Counted from the first letter of the stretch, positions 49,301-56,941 are shown. The stretch: 64,000 nt of DNA from Enterobacter sp. Cy-643 (GCF_011752815.1 NZ_VWWV01000009.1:1-64000), one strand, 5' to 3'. A program made the numbers and translations. The notes: generated from the sequence alone by a model not told the origin.

Positions 49301-49482
49301 TCAGCGATCACTTTCGGGTTGGCGCCAGGGTATTCCGCCCGAACCTGCACGCTCGGCGGCACGACGTCCGGGTATTCACTGATCGGCAGCAGCGGGATCG
49401 CGATAAGCCCCGTAGTAAAAATCAGAATCGACAGCACCGCGGCAAAAATCGGCCTGTCGATAAAAAAGCGGGAAAAGTCCAT
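46330..49482 (-). CDS. oqxB: OqxB, RND multidrug efflux pump
   Basis: Inner-membrane RND pump that exports quinolones, olaquindox, chloramphenicol and other drugs through a TolC channel. The 1050-aa protein has 12 membrane helices and two large periplasmic loops. The proton-relay aspartates are in GIVVDDAIVVVENVERN (helix 4). The whole sequence closely follows Klebsiella OqxB (1050 aa). It follows oqxA by 23 nt. Confidence 0.97.
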   Translation of the reverse strand: MDFSRFFIDRPIFAAVLSILIFTTGLIAIPLLPISEYPDVVPPSVQVRAEYPGANPKVIAETVATPLEEAINGVENMMYMKSVAGSDGVLVTTVTFRPGTDPDQAQVQVQNRVSQAEARLPEDVRRLGITTQKQSPTLTLVVHLFSPNGKYDSLYMRNYATLKVKDELARLPGVGQIQIFGSGEYAMRVWLDPNKVAARGLTASDVVTAMQEQNVQVSAGQLGAEPLPKASDFLISINAQGRLHSEEEFGNIILKTAPDGSLVRLRDVARIELGSGSYALRSQLNNKDAVGIGIFQAPGANAIDLSNAVRAKMAELSTRFPEDMKWAAPYDPTVFVRDSIRAVVQTLLEAVVLVVLVVILFLQTWRASIIPLIAVPVSVVGTFSILYLLGFSLNTLSLFGLVLAIGIVVDDAIVVVENVERNIEEGLAPLQAAHQAMREVSGPIIAIALVLCAVFVPMAFLSGVTGQFYKQFAVTIAISTVISAINSLTLSPALAALLLKPHGAPKDMPTRLIDRLFGWLFRPFNRFFHRSSDGYQGLVSKTLGRRGAVFAVYVLLLCAAGVMFKTVPGGFIPTQDKLYLIGGVKMPEGSSLERTDAVIRKMSEIGMNTEGVDYAVAFPGLNALQFTNTPNTGTVFFGLKPFGERKHTAAQINAEINAKISQIQEGFGFSILPPPILGLGQGSGYSLYIQDRAGLGYGALQTAVNTMSGAIMQTPGMHFPISTYQANVPQLDVQVDRDKAKAQGVSLTDLFGTLQTYLGSSYVNDFNEFGRTWRVMAQADGQFRDSVEDIGNLRTRNSQGEMVPIGSMVKITTTYGPDPVIRYNGYPAADLIGDADPRVLSSAQAMTKLAAMSGQVLPNGMNIEWTDLSYQQATQGNTAMIVFPVAVLLAFLVLAALYESWTLPLAVILIVPMTMLSALFGVWLTGGDNNVFVQVGLVVLMGLACKNAILIVEFARELEMQGKGIMESALEACRLRLRPIVMTSIAFIAGTIPLILGHGAGAEVRGVTGVTVFSGMLGVTLFGLFLTPVFYVTLRKLVTRGKTQAKTVEA

Positions 49483-49505
49483 GCGTCGGATTCTCTGGTA
49501 AGGGA

Positions 49506-50684
49506 TCAGTTAACGGCAGCGCGGGTGGCGGCCATGGCGACAGGTTTCGCGTTCACCGGCATGCCCGGCATAAACACTTTCTGTAGCCCGTCGACGATGA
49601 CTTTATCGCCAGGGTTCAGCCCCTGCTGCACGATGCGCAGCCCGGCAGCCAGGCGGCCCGGCGTGATGTCGCGGCGCTGCGCTTTGCCGTCTTTATCCAC
49701 GATGTAGACGTATTTTCTGTCCTGATCGGTCAGCACCGCTTTGTCGTTGATCAGCAGGGCCTGGAACTCCGCGCTGCCCGGCAGACGAACGCGGGCGAAC
49801 AGCCCCGGGGTGAACTGACGCTGGGCGTTATCCAGCACGGCGCGCATGCGGATGGTACCGGTGCTGGCGGTGAGCTGATTGTCGAGGAAGTCGACGGTGC
49901 CCTGATGCGGGTAACCTTCTTCGCCGGACAGGCCAATTTCTACCGGCAGTGCCTTATGGTCACTGGACGCGCCCTGGCCGCTGCGGGCAAGGTTCTGGTA
50001 GTGGAGATAGGTGGATTCGTCCACGTCGAAGTAGGCGTAAACCGTCTTCTGAGAAACCACGGTGGTGAGTACGCTGGCGCTGTCGCCCGCCGTGACCAGG
50101 TTGCCGCTGGTGATCAGCGCGCGGCTGGCGCGGCCGTCGATTGGCGCGGTGACTTTGGTGAAGTCGAGGTTAAGCTGGGCCGCGTCAACCGCCGCCTGGG
50201 CCGCACGAATATCGGCGTCGGCCTGGGTAGCGGCGGAACGGCGCTGTTCCCACTCTTCGCGGGAAATCACGTTGGTGCCAATCAGCTTGTCGGTGCGGCT
50301 GGCTTCGCTGCGGGCGAGGCTGGCCTGGGTTTTGGCTCTCATCAACGCCGCCTGCGCCTGTTCCAGGGCGGCGCGGTAGGTTCTGTCGTCGATGGTGAAC
50401 AGCACTTCACCTTTCTTCACTTCCTGGCCGTCGGTGTAGTTCACTTTGTCGATGTAGCCGGAGACGCGGGGGCGGAGCTGAACGCTTTCCACCGCTTCGA
50501 TGCGGCCGTTGAAACTGTCCCACTGGCTGACGGGTTTCACCACCACGTCGGCGACGCTGACGGCAGGTGCCTGCGGCACGGCGTTTTGTGCGACTCCCCG
50601 GTCGCATCCGGCGAGCAGCGCGGCAAGCAGTACCGGCCCCAACACGCGCAGATGAAGGCTAACCCAATGTTTTTGCAGGCTCAT
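49506..50684 (-). CDS. oqxA: OqxA, RND periplasmic adaptor lipoprotein
   Basis: Membrane fusion protein of OqxAB (392 aa; Klebsiella 391). A signal peptide with lipobox LLAGC is followed by the lipoyl half motif SVQLRPRVSGYIDKVNYTDG, an alpha-hairpin rich in A and Q, and the barrel domain. ATG 50684 gives the Klebsiella N terminus (MSLQKHWV); the open frame continues upstream but has no site. Confidence 0.96.
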   Translation of the reverse strand: MSLQKHWVSLHLRVLGPVLLAALLAGCDRGVAQNAVPQAPAVSVADVVVKPVSQWDSFNGRIEAVESVQLRPRVSGYIDKVNYTDGQEVKKGEVLFTIDDRTYRAALEQAQAALMRAKTQASLARSEASRTDKLIGTNVISREEWEQRRSAATQADADIRAAQAAVDAAQLNLDFTKVTAPIDGRASRALITSGNLVTAGDSASVLTTVVSQKTVYAYFDVDESTYLHYQNLARSGQGASSDHKALPVEIGLSGEEGYPHQGTVDFLDNQLTASTGTIRMRAVLDNAQRQFTPGLFARVRLPGSAEFQALLINDKAVLTDQDRKYVYIVDKDGKAQRRDITPGRLAAGLRIVQQGLNPGDKVIVDGLQKVFMPGMPVNAKPVAMAATRAAVN

Positions 50685-50849
50685 TATTCTTATTCCGATA
50701 GTTGAAGTCGGCCGGGCAAGACGCAGCGGAGGGTGCCGCGCCACTTCCTTTGTCCGGGCTGACCTGAGGCCATTTGTGTCGCTCATCGGCACAAAATGTG
50801 TATCAATTACCAATACAGTATCGCGGCGATTGTAGGAAGGCGTAGAACT

Positions 50850-50874
50850 AAGTGCAAGAATAATTGTTGCACTT
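50850..50874. promoter_or_regulatory. Near-perfect 25-bp palindrome, candidate OqxR operator
   Basis: Arms AAGTGCAA (50850-50857) and TTGCACTT (50867-50874); the 9-nt middle is also symmetric (AAT-A-ATT) apart from one G on each side. It lies in the 336-bp oqxA-rarA gap, 166 bp upstream of oqxA and 147 bp upstream of rarA. Length and symmetry fit an Rrf2 dimer. Nothing else of note was found in this gap. Confidence 0.6.
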
Positions 50875-51020
50875 TCTGTGCTATTTGTGCCATTCGAAAA
50901 AGGCCCATTTGTAACGAGGATTTAATGTAACAATAAAACTTGCAATTTTTGTCAAAGCGGTTCAAGTTTAAATGCAACTGATAAAGATGCTTTTAACAAA
51001 ACCCGCAGGGGAGAGAGACA

Positions 51021-51371
51021 ATGAGCACCGATGCCTTCATGCACGATTTACTCGGCTGGATTGATACCCACCTCGACAGCCGCCTCGATATCAACACCGT
51101 TTCCGAGCGGGCCGGGTACTCGAAGTGGCACCTGCAGCGGATCTTCAAGCAGCACACCGGCTACAACATGGGCGAGTACATCCGCGCGCAGAAGCTGAAG
51201 AAATCCGCCGAGCGCCTGAGCCGCACCGAAGAGCCGATCCTGAACGTGGCGATCTCCCTCGGCTTTGACTCGCAGCAGTCTTTCAACCGCAGCTTTAAGC
51301 GCCAGTATGGCATCGCGCCGGGCGTGTGGCGCCGGCAGCTGGCGCACACCGGGAACCGCTATGGGGCCTGA
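51021..51371 (+). CDS. rarA: RarA, AraC-family (MarA/SoxS-like) activator
   Basis: A 116-aa regulator made only of the AraC DNA-binding domain. First helix-turn-helix AGYSKWHLQRIFKQHTGYNM, second LGFDSQQSFNRSFKRQYG, with linker LGEYIRAQKLKKSAERL-like sequence, as in Klebsiella RarA. It activates oqxAB and acrAB and is divergent from oqxA as in Klebsiella. ATG 51021 follows GGGGAGAGAGA. Confidence 0.93.
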   Translation: MSTDAFMHDLLGWIDTHLDSRLDINTVSERAGYSKWHLQRIFKQHTGYNMGEYIRAQKLKKSAERLSRTEEPILNVAISLGFDSQQSFNRSFKRQYGIAPGVWRRQLAHTGNRYGA

Positions 51372-51772
51372 GAGACGTCTACTTCCAGCCTGCCCTTTGA
51401 TCAGGGCGGGTTGGGGGATGAATATTTAAGTCATATTAAAATGGCGTTCAGACTGTTGAATCAGAATGAATATATAGTCGATGAAATAAACCTGCCTATA
51501 TACAATATATAACATAGTTAACCCGCCTTTTTGCTATATTCCATTTTGTACAAATGCTTATTCAAGTAATCACCGTGATAGTAATGTGACATTTATAAGC
51601 CTGTTAAAAACAGGCCTATTAAAAATAAAAAAATAATGTTTTATGGTTGTTTGATCTTTTGCCTGGCCTGTATTAGAAATTATATCAGGGTAGGGAATGC
51701 ATTGTTTTACCGCCTCACTATCCGCGAGAGCTTTTAACCTTTCTTTCCGTTTATTTTATTATGGTGAAAATC
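51372..51772. other. AT-rich gap upstream of the microcin gene
   Basis: About 400 bp, clearly more AT-rich than its neighbours. It contains hairpins (GCCCT/AGGGC at 51393-51408; GCCTGTT/AACAGGC near 51600-51614). No convincing immunity gene: the longest hydrophobic plus-strand frame is 33 codons (51636-51737) without a ribosome site. Confidence 0.5.
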
Positions 51773-52024
51773 ATGAAAGAATTATCCACTCAGGAAGTTA
51801 AGTCAGTTAGCGGTGCGGGTTTACTGGATGGCGTGCTCGGCGGCGCGGGCGATCCGCTGGGCACCGTGGGCGGCATTGTTAGCGGCCTGCCGGTTGTGGG
51901 CGGCGTGCTCAATGGCGTGACCCAACTTGTGGGTGGCGTGGTGAATAGCGTGGTTAGCGGCGTGAGTTCTATTCTGGGCGGCCTGCTTGGCGGCACCGGT
52001 CTGTTCGGCAGCACCAAGCGTTAA
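51773..52024 (+). CDS. Class II microcin/bacteriocin precursor (double-glycine-type leader)
   Basis: An 83-aa peptide. The leader MKELSTQEVKSVSGA matches the colicin V-type pattern (MRxLxxxExxxVSGG/A), with cleavage expected after GA. The ~68-aa core is almost only G, V, L, S, A and T, with no cysteine, and has recurring GG-V units such as GGVLNGVTQLVGGVVNS; it ends FGSTKR. ATG 51773 is preceded by GGTGA; a start four codons earlier has none. The exporter pair on the opposite strand, with a C39 protease, fits this leader. A membrane-active peptide is likely. The C terminus lacks the Ser-rich siderophore tail of class IIb. The target is unknown. Confidence 0.8.
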   Translation: MKELSTQEVKSVSGAGLLDGVLGGAGDPLGTVGGIVSGLPVVGGVLNGVTQLVGGVVNSVVSGVSSILGGLLGGTGLFGSTKR

Positions 52025-52094
52025 TATCGCGGACGCGATGCTTTTCCCAATGGAATAACGGAACGGCATTTTAAGGGATTAAAACACTCCCCAT

Positions 52095-52135
52095 AATATA
52101 TGGCAGCCGCCGGAAGGGTGCTGCTGTATATTTTC
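52095..52135 (+). terminator. Terminator of the microcin gene
   Basis: Imperfect 13-bp stem AATATATGGCAGC against GCTGCTGTATATT (with two G-U pairs), 12-nt loop, then TTT. It ends the microcin transcript. Confidence 0.65.
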
Positions 52136-52175
52136 GTTTATGCAATTTCCTTTTCTATTTAATGACTATAATCCT

Positions 52176-52212
52176 GGCTTAAATAAGAGGAATGTCTCCT
52201 CTTATTTAAGCC
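52176..52212. repeat. 16-bp perfect inverted repeat between microcin and exporter genes
   Basis: Arms GGCTTAAATAAGAGGA and its exact complement separated by 5 nt, 8 nt beyond the exporter stop. There is no U-run. Either a strong bidirectional hairpin end or a protein site. Confidence 0.7.
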
Positions 52213-52220
52213 GCTGGTCA

Positions 52221-54320
52221 CTATCCTAAATCTATCACCCGGTTAGCGCTGGCGATTGTCGACGGGCGATGGGCAATGAAGATGCGGGTTATTTTTAGCG
52301 CAGCGATAGCGGCATTGATATGCGCCTCATTGGCCAGATCCAGGTGGCTGGTGGCCTCGTCGAGAAACAGCAAACTGGGCTGCCGGTAAAGTGCCCTGGC
52401 GATCAGTAGCCGCTGTTTCTGCCCCCCGGAAAGGTTGCCCCCCAGTTCGCCAATCAGCGTTTCATAGCCCATCGGCAGGCTCATAATTTCGTCATGAATA
52501 TTGCAGCTCCGCGCGCAGCTGACAATGCGCTCCGCATCTTTGCTGCTGTCGAAGCTGCCGATGTTGTCGGCTATCGACCCGGCAAAAAGTTTGTCGTCCT
52601 GCAGCACGCAGGCGATGCTGTCGCGGTAGTTATTCAGCCCGACTTTGCTAATGTCCAGGCCGTCGATCAGGATCTGCCCACGGGTGGGGTCGAGCAGCCC
52701 GGCCATCACCTTCATTAAGGTTGTTTTCCCGATCCCGGAAGGGCCGACGATGGCCACGCTTTCCCCGGCGGCGACGGCGATGTTCAGATCGGCGAAAATT
52801 GGCCTGGAAAGCGCGTCGTACTGAAAGACCAGGTCGCGGGCTTCAAAGCTGGCGGGCTGATTTTTAGGCAGCAGCTTGCGCGGCGGCTGGCTGGTTTCGG
52901 TCTCGGTAAACACCACGTCGGCGATACGGTCGCTGTGCAGGCCGAGCATACGCAGCTGCAGAATCATATCGATCAGGCTGGCCGCCCGCTCAGAGAACTG
53001 CCCGCGATAGGCGTTGAAGGCGACGAACATCCCGAGCGTCATCTGGCCGTTAATCACCATCAGCGCGCCCAGCCACAAAATCACTATCTGATCGACGGCA
53101 CCGATAAAAGTGTTGATGCCCCCGAACAGCATATCCAGCTTGGTGATGCGGATGTTGGCGTTGGCGGTATCTATATTGAGGTTGAGCCAGTACTGCGAGC
53201 GCGTGGTCGACAGCCCCAGCGCTTTCAGCGTGCCGATGCCGTAGAGGGTTTCCATAAAGTGGGAATTGGCCCGCGCGCTTTTGACAATTTTCTCTTCCGA
53301 GGCCTGGCGGTACTGGTTGTAGGTGGCCAGGCGCAGCACCATATAAAACGCGGTAAAGCCCAGCACCACCCACACCAGCCAGCCGCCGTAAAGCACCATC
53401 ATAATCAGCACGCCGACCGACATCAGGGTGTCGATGATGCCGTTGACCAGGTTGGTGGTCAGCGTGGTGCGGATAGTATCCAGGGAGCCAAAGCGGGACT
53501 GGATATCGCCGAGTTTACGCTTCTCGAAATAGGCGAGAGGCAGTTTGAGCAGGTGGTCGAACATGCCTGCTTTCCACTGCACTTCAATCAGGGAATTCAT
53601 CACCAGCGACGTCCAGGCCCGGAGCATGCTGACGAAGGTGCGAAACAAGGTAAAGAACAGCAGCCCGATGCAGATCAGCGCCAGTAAGTCATGATCCTCC
53701 GCGATGATGACGTGGTCCATCACCAGCTGGGTGCCGATGGGGATCAGCAGGTTGATTGCCTCCACCACCAGAGACAGGCAGAAGATTTTCGTCAAAAAGC
53801 CTTTCAGGCCGCCGACGTTGCCGAGCAGGGTGCGGAAGCTGAGGCGGCTGCGCTGGGTCACGCGGGCAAACTCGCTGTCCGGCCAGAGTTCCAGCGCGAC
53901 GCCGGTAAAATGCCGGGACATTTCCGCCAGGCCCACGACGCGGCGGCCAAAGCCCGGGTCGTGGATCACAAAGCCCGAGCGTTTGACGGCGACCAGCACC
54001 ACAAAGTGGCTCATGTCCCAGTGGAGAATGCAGGGCGTTTTCAGCTCGCGCAGCTCGTTCAGATCCAGCGAAAGCGGGCGGCTTTTCAGGCGCAGCTGGG
54101 TGGCGATATCAATCAGCAACGCCAGCGTCGCGCCGTGAGAGGAGATGCCAAACCGCTGGCGCAGGCTGAAGAGGTCGATGTTCATGCCGTGGTAGCGGCA
54201 GACCATCACCATGCAAGCCAGGCCGCACTCTGCCGCTTCCGTTTGCAGGACCTGGGGCACTCTGCGGCGCAGGCTGAAGTTCAGCTGATGCATCATGTCT
54301 TTCAAAGCGGATTCATTCAT
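52221..54320 (-). CDS. CvaB-like peptidase-containing ABC exporter
   Basis: A 699-aa exporter (CvaB is 698). The N-terminal C39 peptidase has Cys32 (AECGLAC), His105 (MSHFVVL) and Asp121 (HDPGFG), the full catalytic triad that removes the GG/GA leader. Six membrane helices follow, then an ATPase domain with VGPSGIGKTT, LSGGQKQRL and FLDEATSHLD. It should cut and export the microcin with the adaptor at 54313 and TolC. Its start overlaps that adaptor's end by 8 nt. Same topology as the ColV cvaAB operon, which also converges on its precursor gene. Confidence 0.92.
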   Translation of the reverse strand: MNESALKDMMHQLNFSLRRRVPQVLQTEAAECGLACMVMVCRYHGMNIDLFSLRQRFGISSHGATLALLIDIATQLRLKSRPLSLDLNELRELKTPCILHWDMSHFVVLVAVKRSGFVIHDPGFGRRVVGLAEMSRHFTGVALELWPDSEFARVTQRSRLSFRTLLGNVGGLKGFLTKIFCLSLVVEAINLLIPIGTQLVMDHVIIAEDHDLLALICIGLLFFTLFRTFVSMLRAWTSLVMNSLIEVQWKAGMFDHLLKLPLAYFEKRKLGDIQSRFGSLDTIRTTLTTNLVNGIIDTLMSVGVLIMMVLYGGWLVWVVLGFTAFYMVLRLATYNQYRQASEEKIVKSARANSHFMETLYGIGTLKALGLSTTRSQYWLNLNIDTANANIRITKLDMLFGGINTFIGAVDQIVILWLGALMVINGQMTLGMFVAFNAYRGQFSERAASLIDMILQLRMLGLHSDRIADVVFTETETSQPPRKLLPKNQPASFEARDLVFQYDALSRPIFADLNIAVAAGESVAIVGPSGIGKTTLMKVMAGLLDPTRGQILIDGLDISKVGLNNYRDSIACVLQDDKLFAGSIADNIGSFDSSKDAERIVSCARSCNIHDEIMSLPMGYETLIGELGGNLSGGQKQRLLIARALYRQPSLLFLDEATSHLDLANEAHINAAIAALKITRIFIAHRPSTIASANRVIDLG

Positions 54321-55602
54321 GCACGGGTCCGGTTAGGCTTTTTTTAAGGTCGTAGTAAGGGGCGAGCATCCACTGGTAGACGGGGCGTTTTTCCAGGAAT
54401 AGCGTGGACTCCGCCTTCATGCCGCTGGAGAGCCGCAGGGGGTTGTCTTTGGCGGTGAGGCGGTTCAGGTCGAGCGTGACCAGCACTTTGTAAAAGGGCT
54501 GACTGGTGGTGCCGGATGGCTGGCGGGGCACATTGTTGTACATCGCCATTTCCTGCGCCGAGGCGGGCACGCTGGAAATCGACAGGATCTTGCCGGGGAA
54601 CTGGCCAAACTTCTCAAAGGGAAAAGCCTCGTAGCGGATGTTGATGCTGTCCCCCGGCGTGACGTAGGGCAGGCTGCTGTTGGGGAGCCACAGCACTAGC
54701 GCGTAGCCGTCGCCCCCGTTGGGAACCAGCTGGGCGAGGCTGTCGCCGGCGTTGACCATCTGCCCCTGGGTGACGCTCAGGGAGTCGATTTTTCCGTCGC
54801 TGGGGGCGTCGATAAACACAGTTCCGCCGCCGTCCACTTCTGTCAGCTGGCGGTTGAGGCCACTTAGCTGGAACTGGTACTGGGAGATTTGGTTGTCAAA
54901 ATCCGTCGCCCGCGTGGAGAGCTCGCTTTGCAGGTTGGTGATCTGCAGGCTTTCCTGGATGCTCTGGGTGTTCAGGCTTTGGTAGGCGGTTTGCTGCTGA
55001 TAATAGAGGTAGCGCTGGTTGTTGAGCTGGTCTTTGGTGATCATGCCCTTGCGCTGGTAGCCGTCGTAGTTGTCCATGCTCTGGCGCATCTCTTCCATGC
55101 CTTTGGCGGCGTTCGCCACCAGGGCCAGGGACTTCTCGTGCGCGGTCTGGTACTGAGTCAGCTGCTGCCTGAGGTTTTGCTCGGTTTTCTGCTTGTTCTG
55201 CTGCAGCTTGAGGATTATTTCCCCGATAAGCTGGATCTGCTGTTGGATGGCGGCGATAGAGTTCTGGCTGACGTTGCCCGACTGGGTCGAGCGGCTGGTA
55301 TCTATCTGATACAGATGGTCGCCTTTGGCCACGCTGTCGCCGGTTTTAACCCAGGTGTGGGTGATAAAACCCTGCTGAGGAGAGAAGATATTGATGGCGT
55401 GCGGCTGGGTGATGACTTCCCCGCTGACGTTAATCCGCCGGGTGTAGCTGGAGAAGGCCATCAGGCTTATCAAAATAATTAAAAACGCGGCGGAGAGTAA
55501 AACCACCACCCAGGCGGGATACCCGGAGATCAGTAAAGCTTTACCCAGCCATTTGCTGCGGGTGTGCTCTATGGCTTCCTTGCGGAATATATTTCTGTTC
55601 AT
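54313..55602 (-). CDS. CvaA-like HlyD-family adaptor for microcin export
   Basis: A 429-aa membrane fusion protein with one N-terminal helix (VVVLLSAAFLIILISLMAFSSY), a long coiled coil (residues ~90-240) and a C-terminal barrel. Sequence is collinear with colicin V CvaA, including DSLSVTQGQMVNAGDSL, NIRYEAFPFEKFGQF, GMKAESTLFLEKRPVYQW and the final TGP-x-x-E. ATG 55602 gives the CvaA-like start; an earlier ATG pair adds 7 residues. First gene of the exporter operon. Confidence 0.9.
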   Translation of the reverse strand: MNRNIFRKEAIEHTRSKWLGKALLISGYPAWVVVLLSAAFLIILISLMAFSSYTRRINVSGEVITQPHAINIFSPQQGFITHTWVKTGDSVAKGDHLYQIDTSRSTQSGNVSQNSIAAIQQQIQLIGEIILKLQQNKQKTEQNLRQQLTQYQTAHEKSLALVANAAKGMEEMRQSMDNYDGYQRKGMITKDQLNNQRYLYYQQQTAYQSLNTQSIQESLQITNLQSELSTRATDFDNQISQYQFQLSGLNRQLTEVDGGGTVFIDAPSDGKIDSLSVTQGQMVNAGDSLAQLVPNGGDGYALVLWLPNSSLPYVTPGDSINIRYEAFPFEKFGQFPGKILSISSVPASAQEMAMYNNVPRQPSGTTSQPFYKVLVTLDLNRLTAKDNPLRLSSGMKAESTLFLEKRPVYQWMLAPYYDLKKSLTGPVHE

Positions 55603-55808
55603 CGGGTGAGAGCAGGCCATCATCGTTTTTTATACTCATTAGAGTAGTTTAAGCGTTTGCGCGCGCCAGCAATATGGTGAGTTTTTTTATTCTTATGGCG
55701 GGAGGGAATAATATATTTTAAATAGAGAAGCCCAAACCCGGAATAGGGTTTTTATTTCCAGGGTTATTTAAAGTGAAATTAACGTTGCGGTAAAACTTAG
55801 TTCATTAA

Positions 55809-55827
55809 CCCCGGCAAATCACCGGGG
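55809..55827 (-). terminator. Hairpin downstream of symE
   Basis: Stem CCCCGG/CCGGGG with a 7-nt loop, 14 bases after the symE stop; only a short T-rich tail (TTAATG). Confidence 0.5.
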
Positions 55828-55840
55828 CAAGGGTTAGCCG

Positions 55841-56179
55841 TTAACGCATCGGTGGCTTAGGAGCGATCACGTCCTCGATAAACGCTTTGACCTGCTTCTG
55901 CCTGCGGGCGGAAAACTTACACACCTTGCGAAGCGTCTGCATGATCTCCGGCTCTTCCTCCGGCGGCTGCGGCTCTTTGGCCGTTAATATCAGGCAGCCC
56001 GGCAGAACCCGCACCTCCACGCTCGTGCCCGTATCAAAACCCGCTTTTGCAAGCCAGAACCCATTCAACGTTATGGCGGGCGAAGGCTGGAATTTTTTCG
56101 AATCCCGAATGTAGCCCACAGTATAAGCCCTTGTTGTTGTGGGGATGTGCTTCTCTGGCTTATTATGCTCGTCAGTCAT
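55841..56179 (-). CDS. symE: SymE-like type I toxin
   Basis: A 112-aa SymE homologue (E. coli 113 aa). The AbrB-like core reads PAITLNGFWLAKAGFDTGTSVEVRV, then PGCLILTAKEPQPP, and the C-terminal basic helix IMQTLRKVCKFSARRQKQV. In E. coli SymE is an SOS-induced protein that condenses the nucleoid and is controlled by the antisense RNA SymR and by Lon. ATG 56179; a TTG two codons earlier is possible. A SymR-like RNA gene covers its 5' leader on the other strand. Confidence 0.85.
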   Translation of the reverse strand: MTDEHNKPEKHIPTTTRAYTVGYIRDSKKFQPSPAITLNGFWLAKAGFDTGTSVEVRVLPGCLILTAKEPQPPEEEPEIMQTLRKVCKFSARRQKQVKAFIEDVIAPKPPMR

Positions 56180-56248
56180 GGTCAACTCCGTATTAGTTGG
56201 CTGTGATTAGCGGTTAGGGCGGGTTGCCGCCTGCCTTAATCGCGCTTC
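56174..56248 (+). ncRNA. symR: SymR-like antisense RNA
   Basis: The plus strand over the symE start and leader begins AGTCATGG and contains TGTGATTAGCGG, followed by the stem GGCGG/CCGCC and a C/T-rich tail ending near CGCGCTT. This order of elements matches my memory of E. coli SymR (AGUCAU start, UGUGAUUAGCGAUG, hairpin, CGCGCU end). As an antisense to the symE ribosome site it would block toxin translation. Ends are estimates. Confidence 0.55.
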
Positions 56249-56479
56249 TTTTACTTCTCTTCTTTGCTTTTCTTCTTTGCTTCTGTTCTTAATGCTGATA
56301 GCTACATACTTCATGCCGGTATTATACCGCGGCACCTTGTCTGGCCGCGAAATAGGGGAGGGAAATGGAATGCGCCTCGCAGAAAAAACATGGATAGATT
56401 TACAGGGGGGAATTGTTTTTTTCGCCTACTATTCGTTCTCTCTGGCCTTTGTTAATCATTGATAAAAACAGGTACATCC

Positions 56480-56941
56480 TTGGTTAATTTGCCGCTAACA
56501 GATCTGAATATTTATCCCGCTTCCTCCGATGATGCGCAGATGCTGGCTGATATACGCGTTGAATCAATGCGTCCCAGCCTGGAAGCGCTGAACAGGTTTG
56601 ATCCCGTCAGAGCGCGAGATCGTTTTCTCTCTACATTCGAGGAAAATGATACCTTCATCCTTTCCCTGGATGGCGAAGTCGCTGGTTTCTATGTGCTCAG
56701 AACCTACCCTGAATATTTATATTTGGATCACTTCTATATCAAAAAACAATTTCAGGAGAAAGGAATCGGAAGCATTGTGATGAAAGGCTTGAAGGTACAA
56801 GCCAGTACCTTAAAGAAACCTATCCGGTTGATCGCCCTAAAAGAAAGCCCGGCCAATGCATTTTATCTCTCACAGGGTTTTATTTTTGAGCGTGCGGAGG
56901 GGGTTGATAGGCATTATTTTTGGGCGTTGGAAGAATATTAA
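56480..56941 (+). CDS. GNAT-family N-acetyltransferase
   Basis: A ~153-aa acetyltransferase. The acetyl-CoA site reads LYLDHFYIKKQFQEKGIGS (Q/R-x-x-G-x-G/A-type motif QEKGIGS) and the C-terminal part NAFYLSQGFIFER is typical of the fold. The start is unsure: TTG 56480 has CAGG upstream; TTG 56459 is in frame but has none. Substrate unknown. It lies between symE/symR and the ssrA-associated remnant. Confidence 0.75.
   Translation: MVNLPLTDLNIYPASSDDAQMLADIRVESMRPSLEALNRFDPVRARDRFLSTFEENDTFILSLDGEVAGFYVLRTYPEYLYLDHFYIKKQFQEKGIGSIVMKGLKVQASTLKKPIRLIALKESPANAFYLSQGFIFERAEGVDRHYFWALEEY

Noticed and set aside
51636-51737. 33-codon hydrophobic frame before the microcin gene
   Set aside because: No ribosome site and too short to call; kept only as a candidate in the findings.
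56264-56455. 63-codon plus-strand frame between symR and the GNAT gene
   Set aside because: Low-complexity T-rich start, no ribosome site, no conserved pattern.
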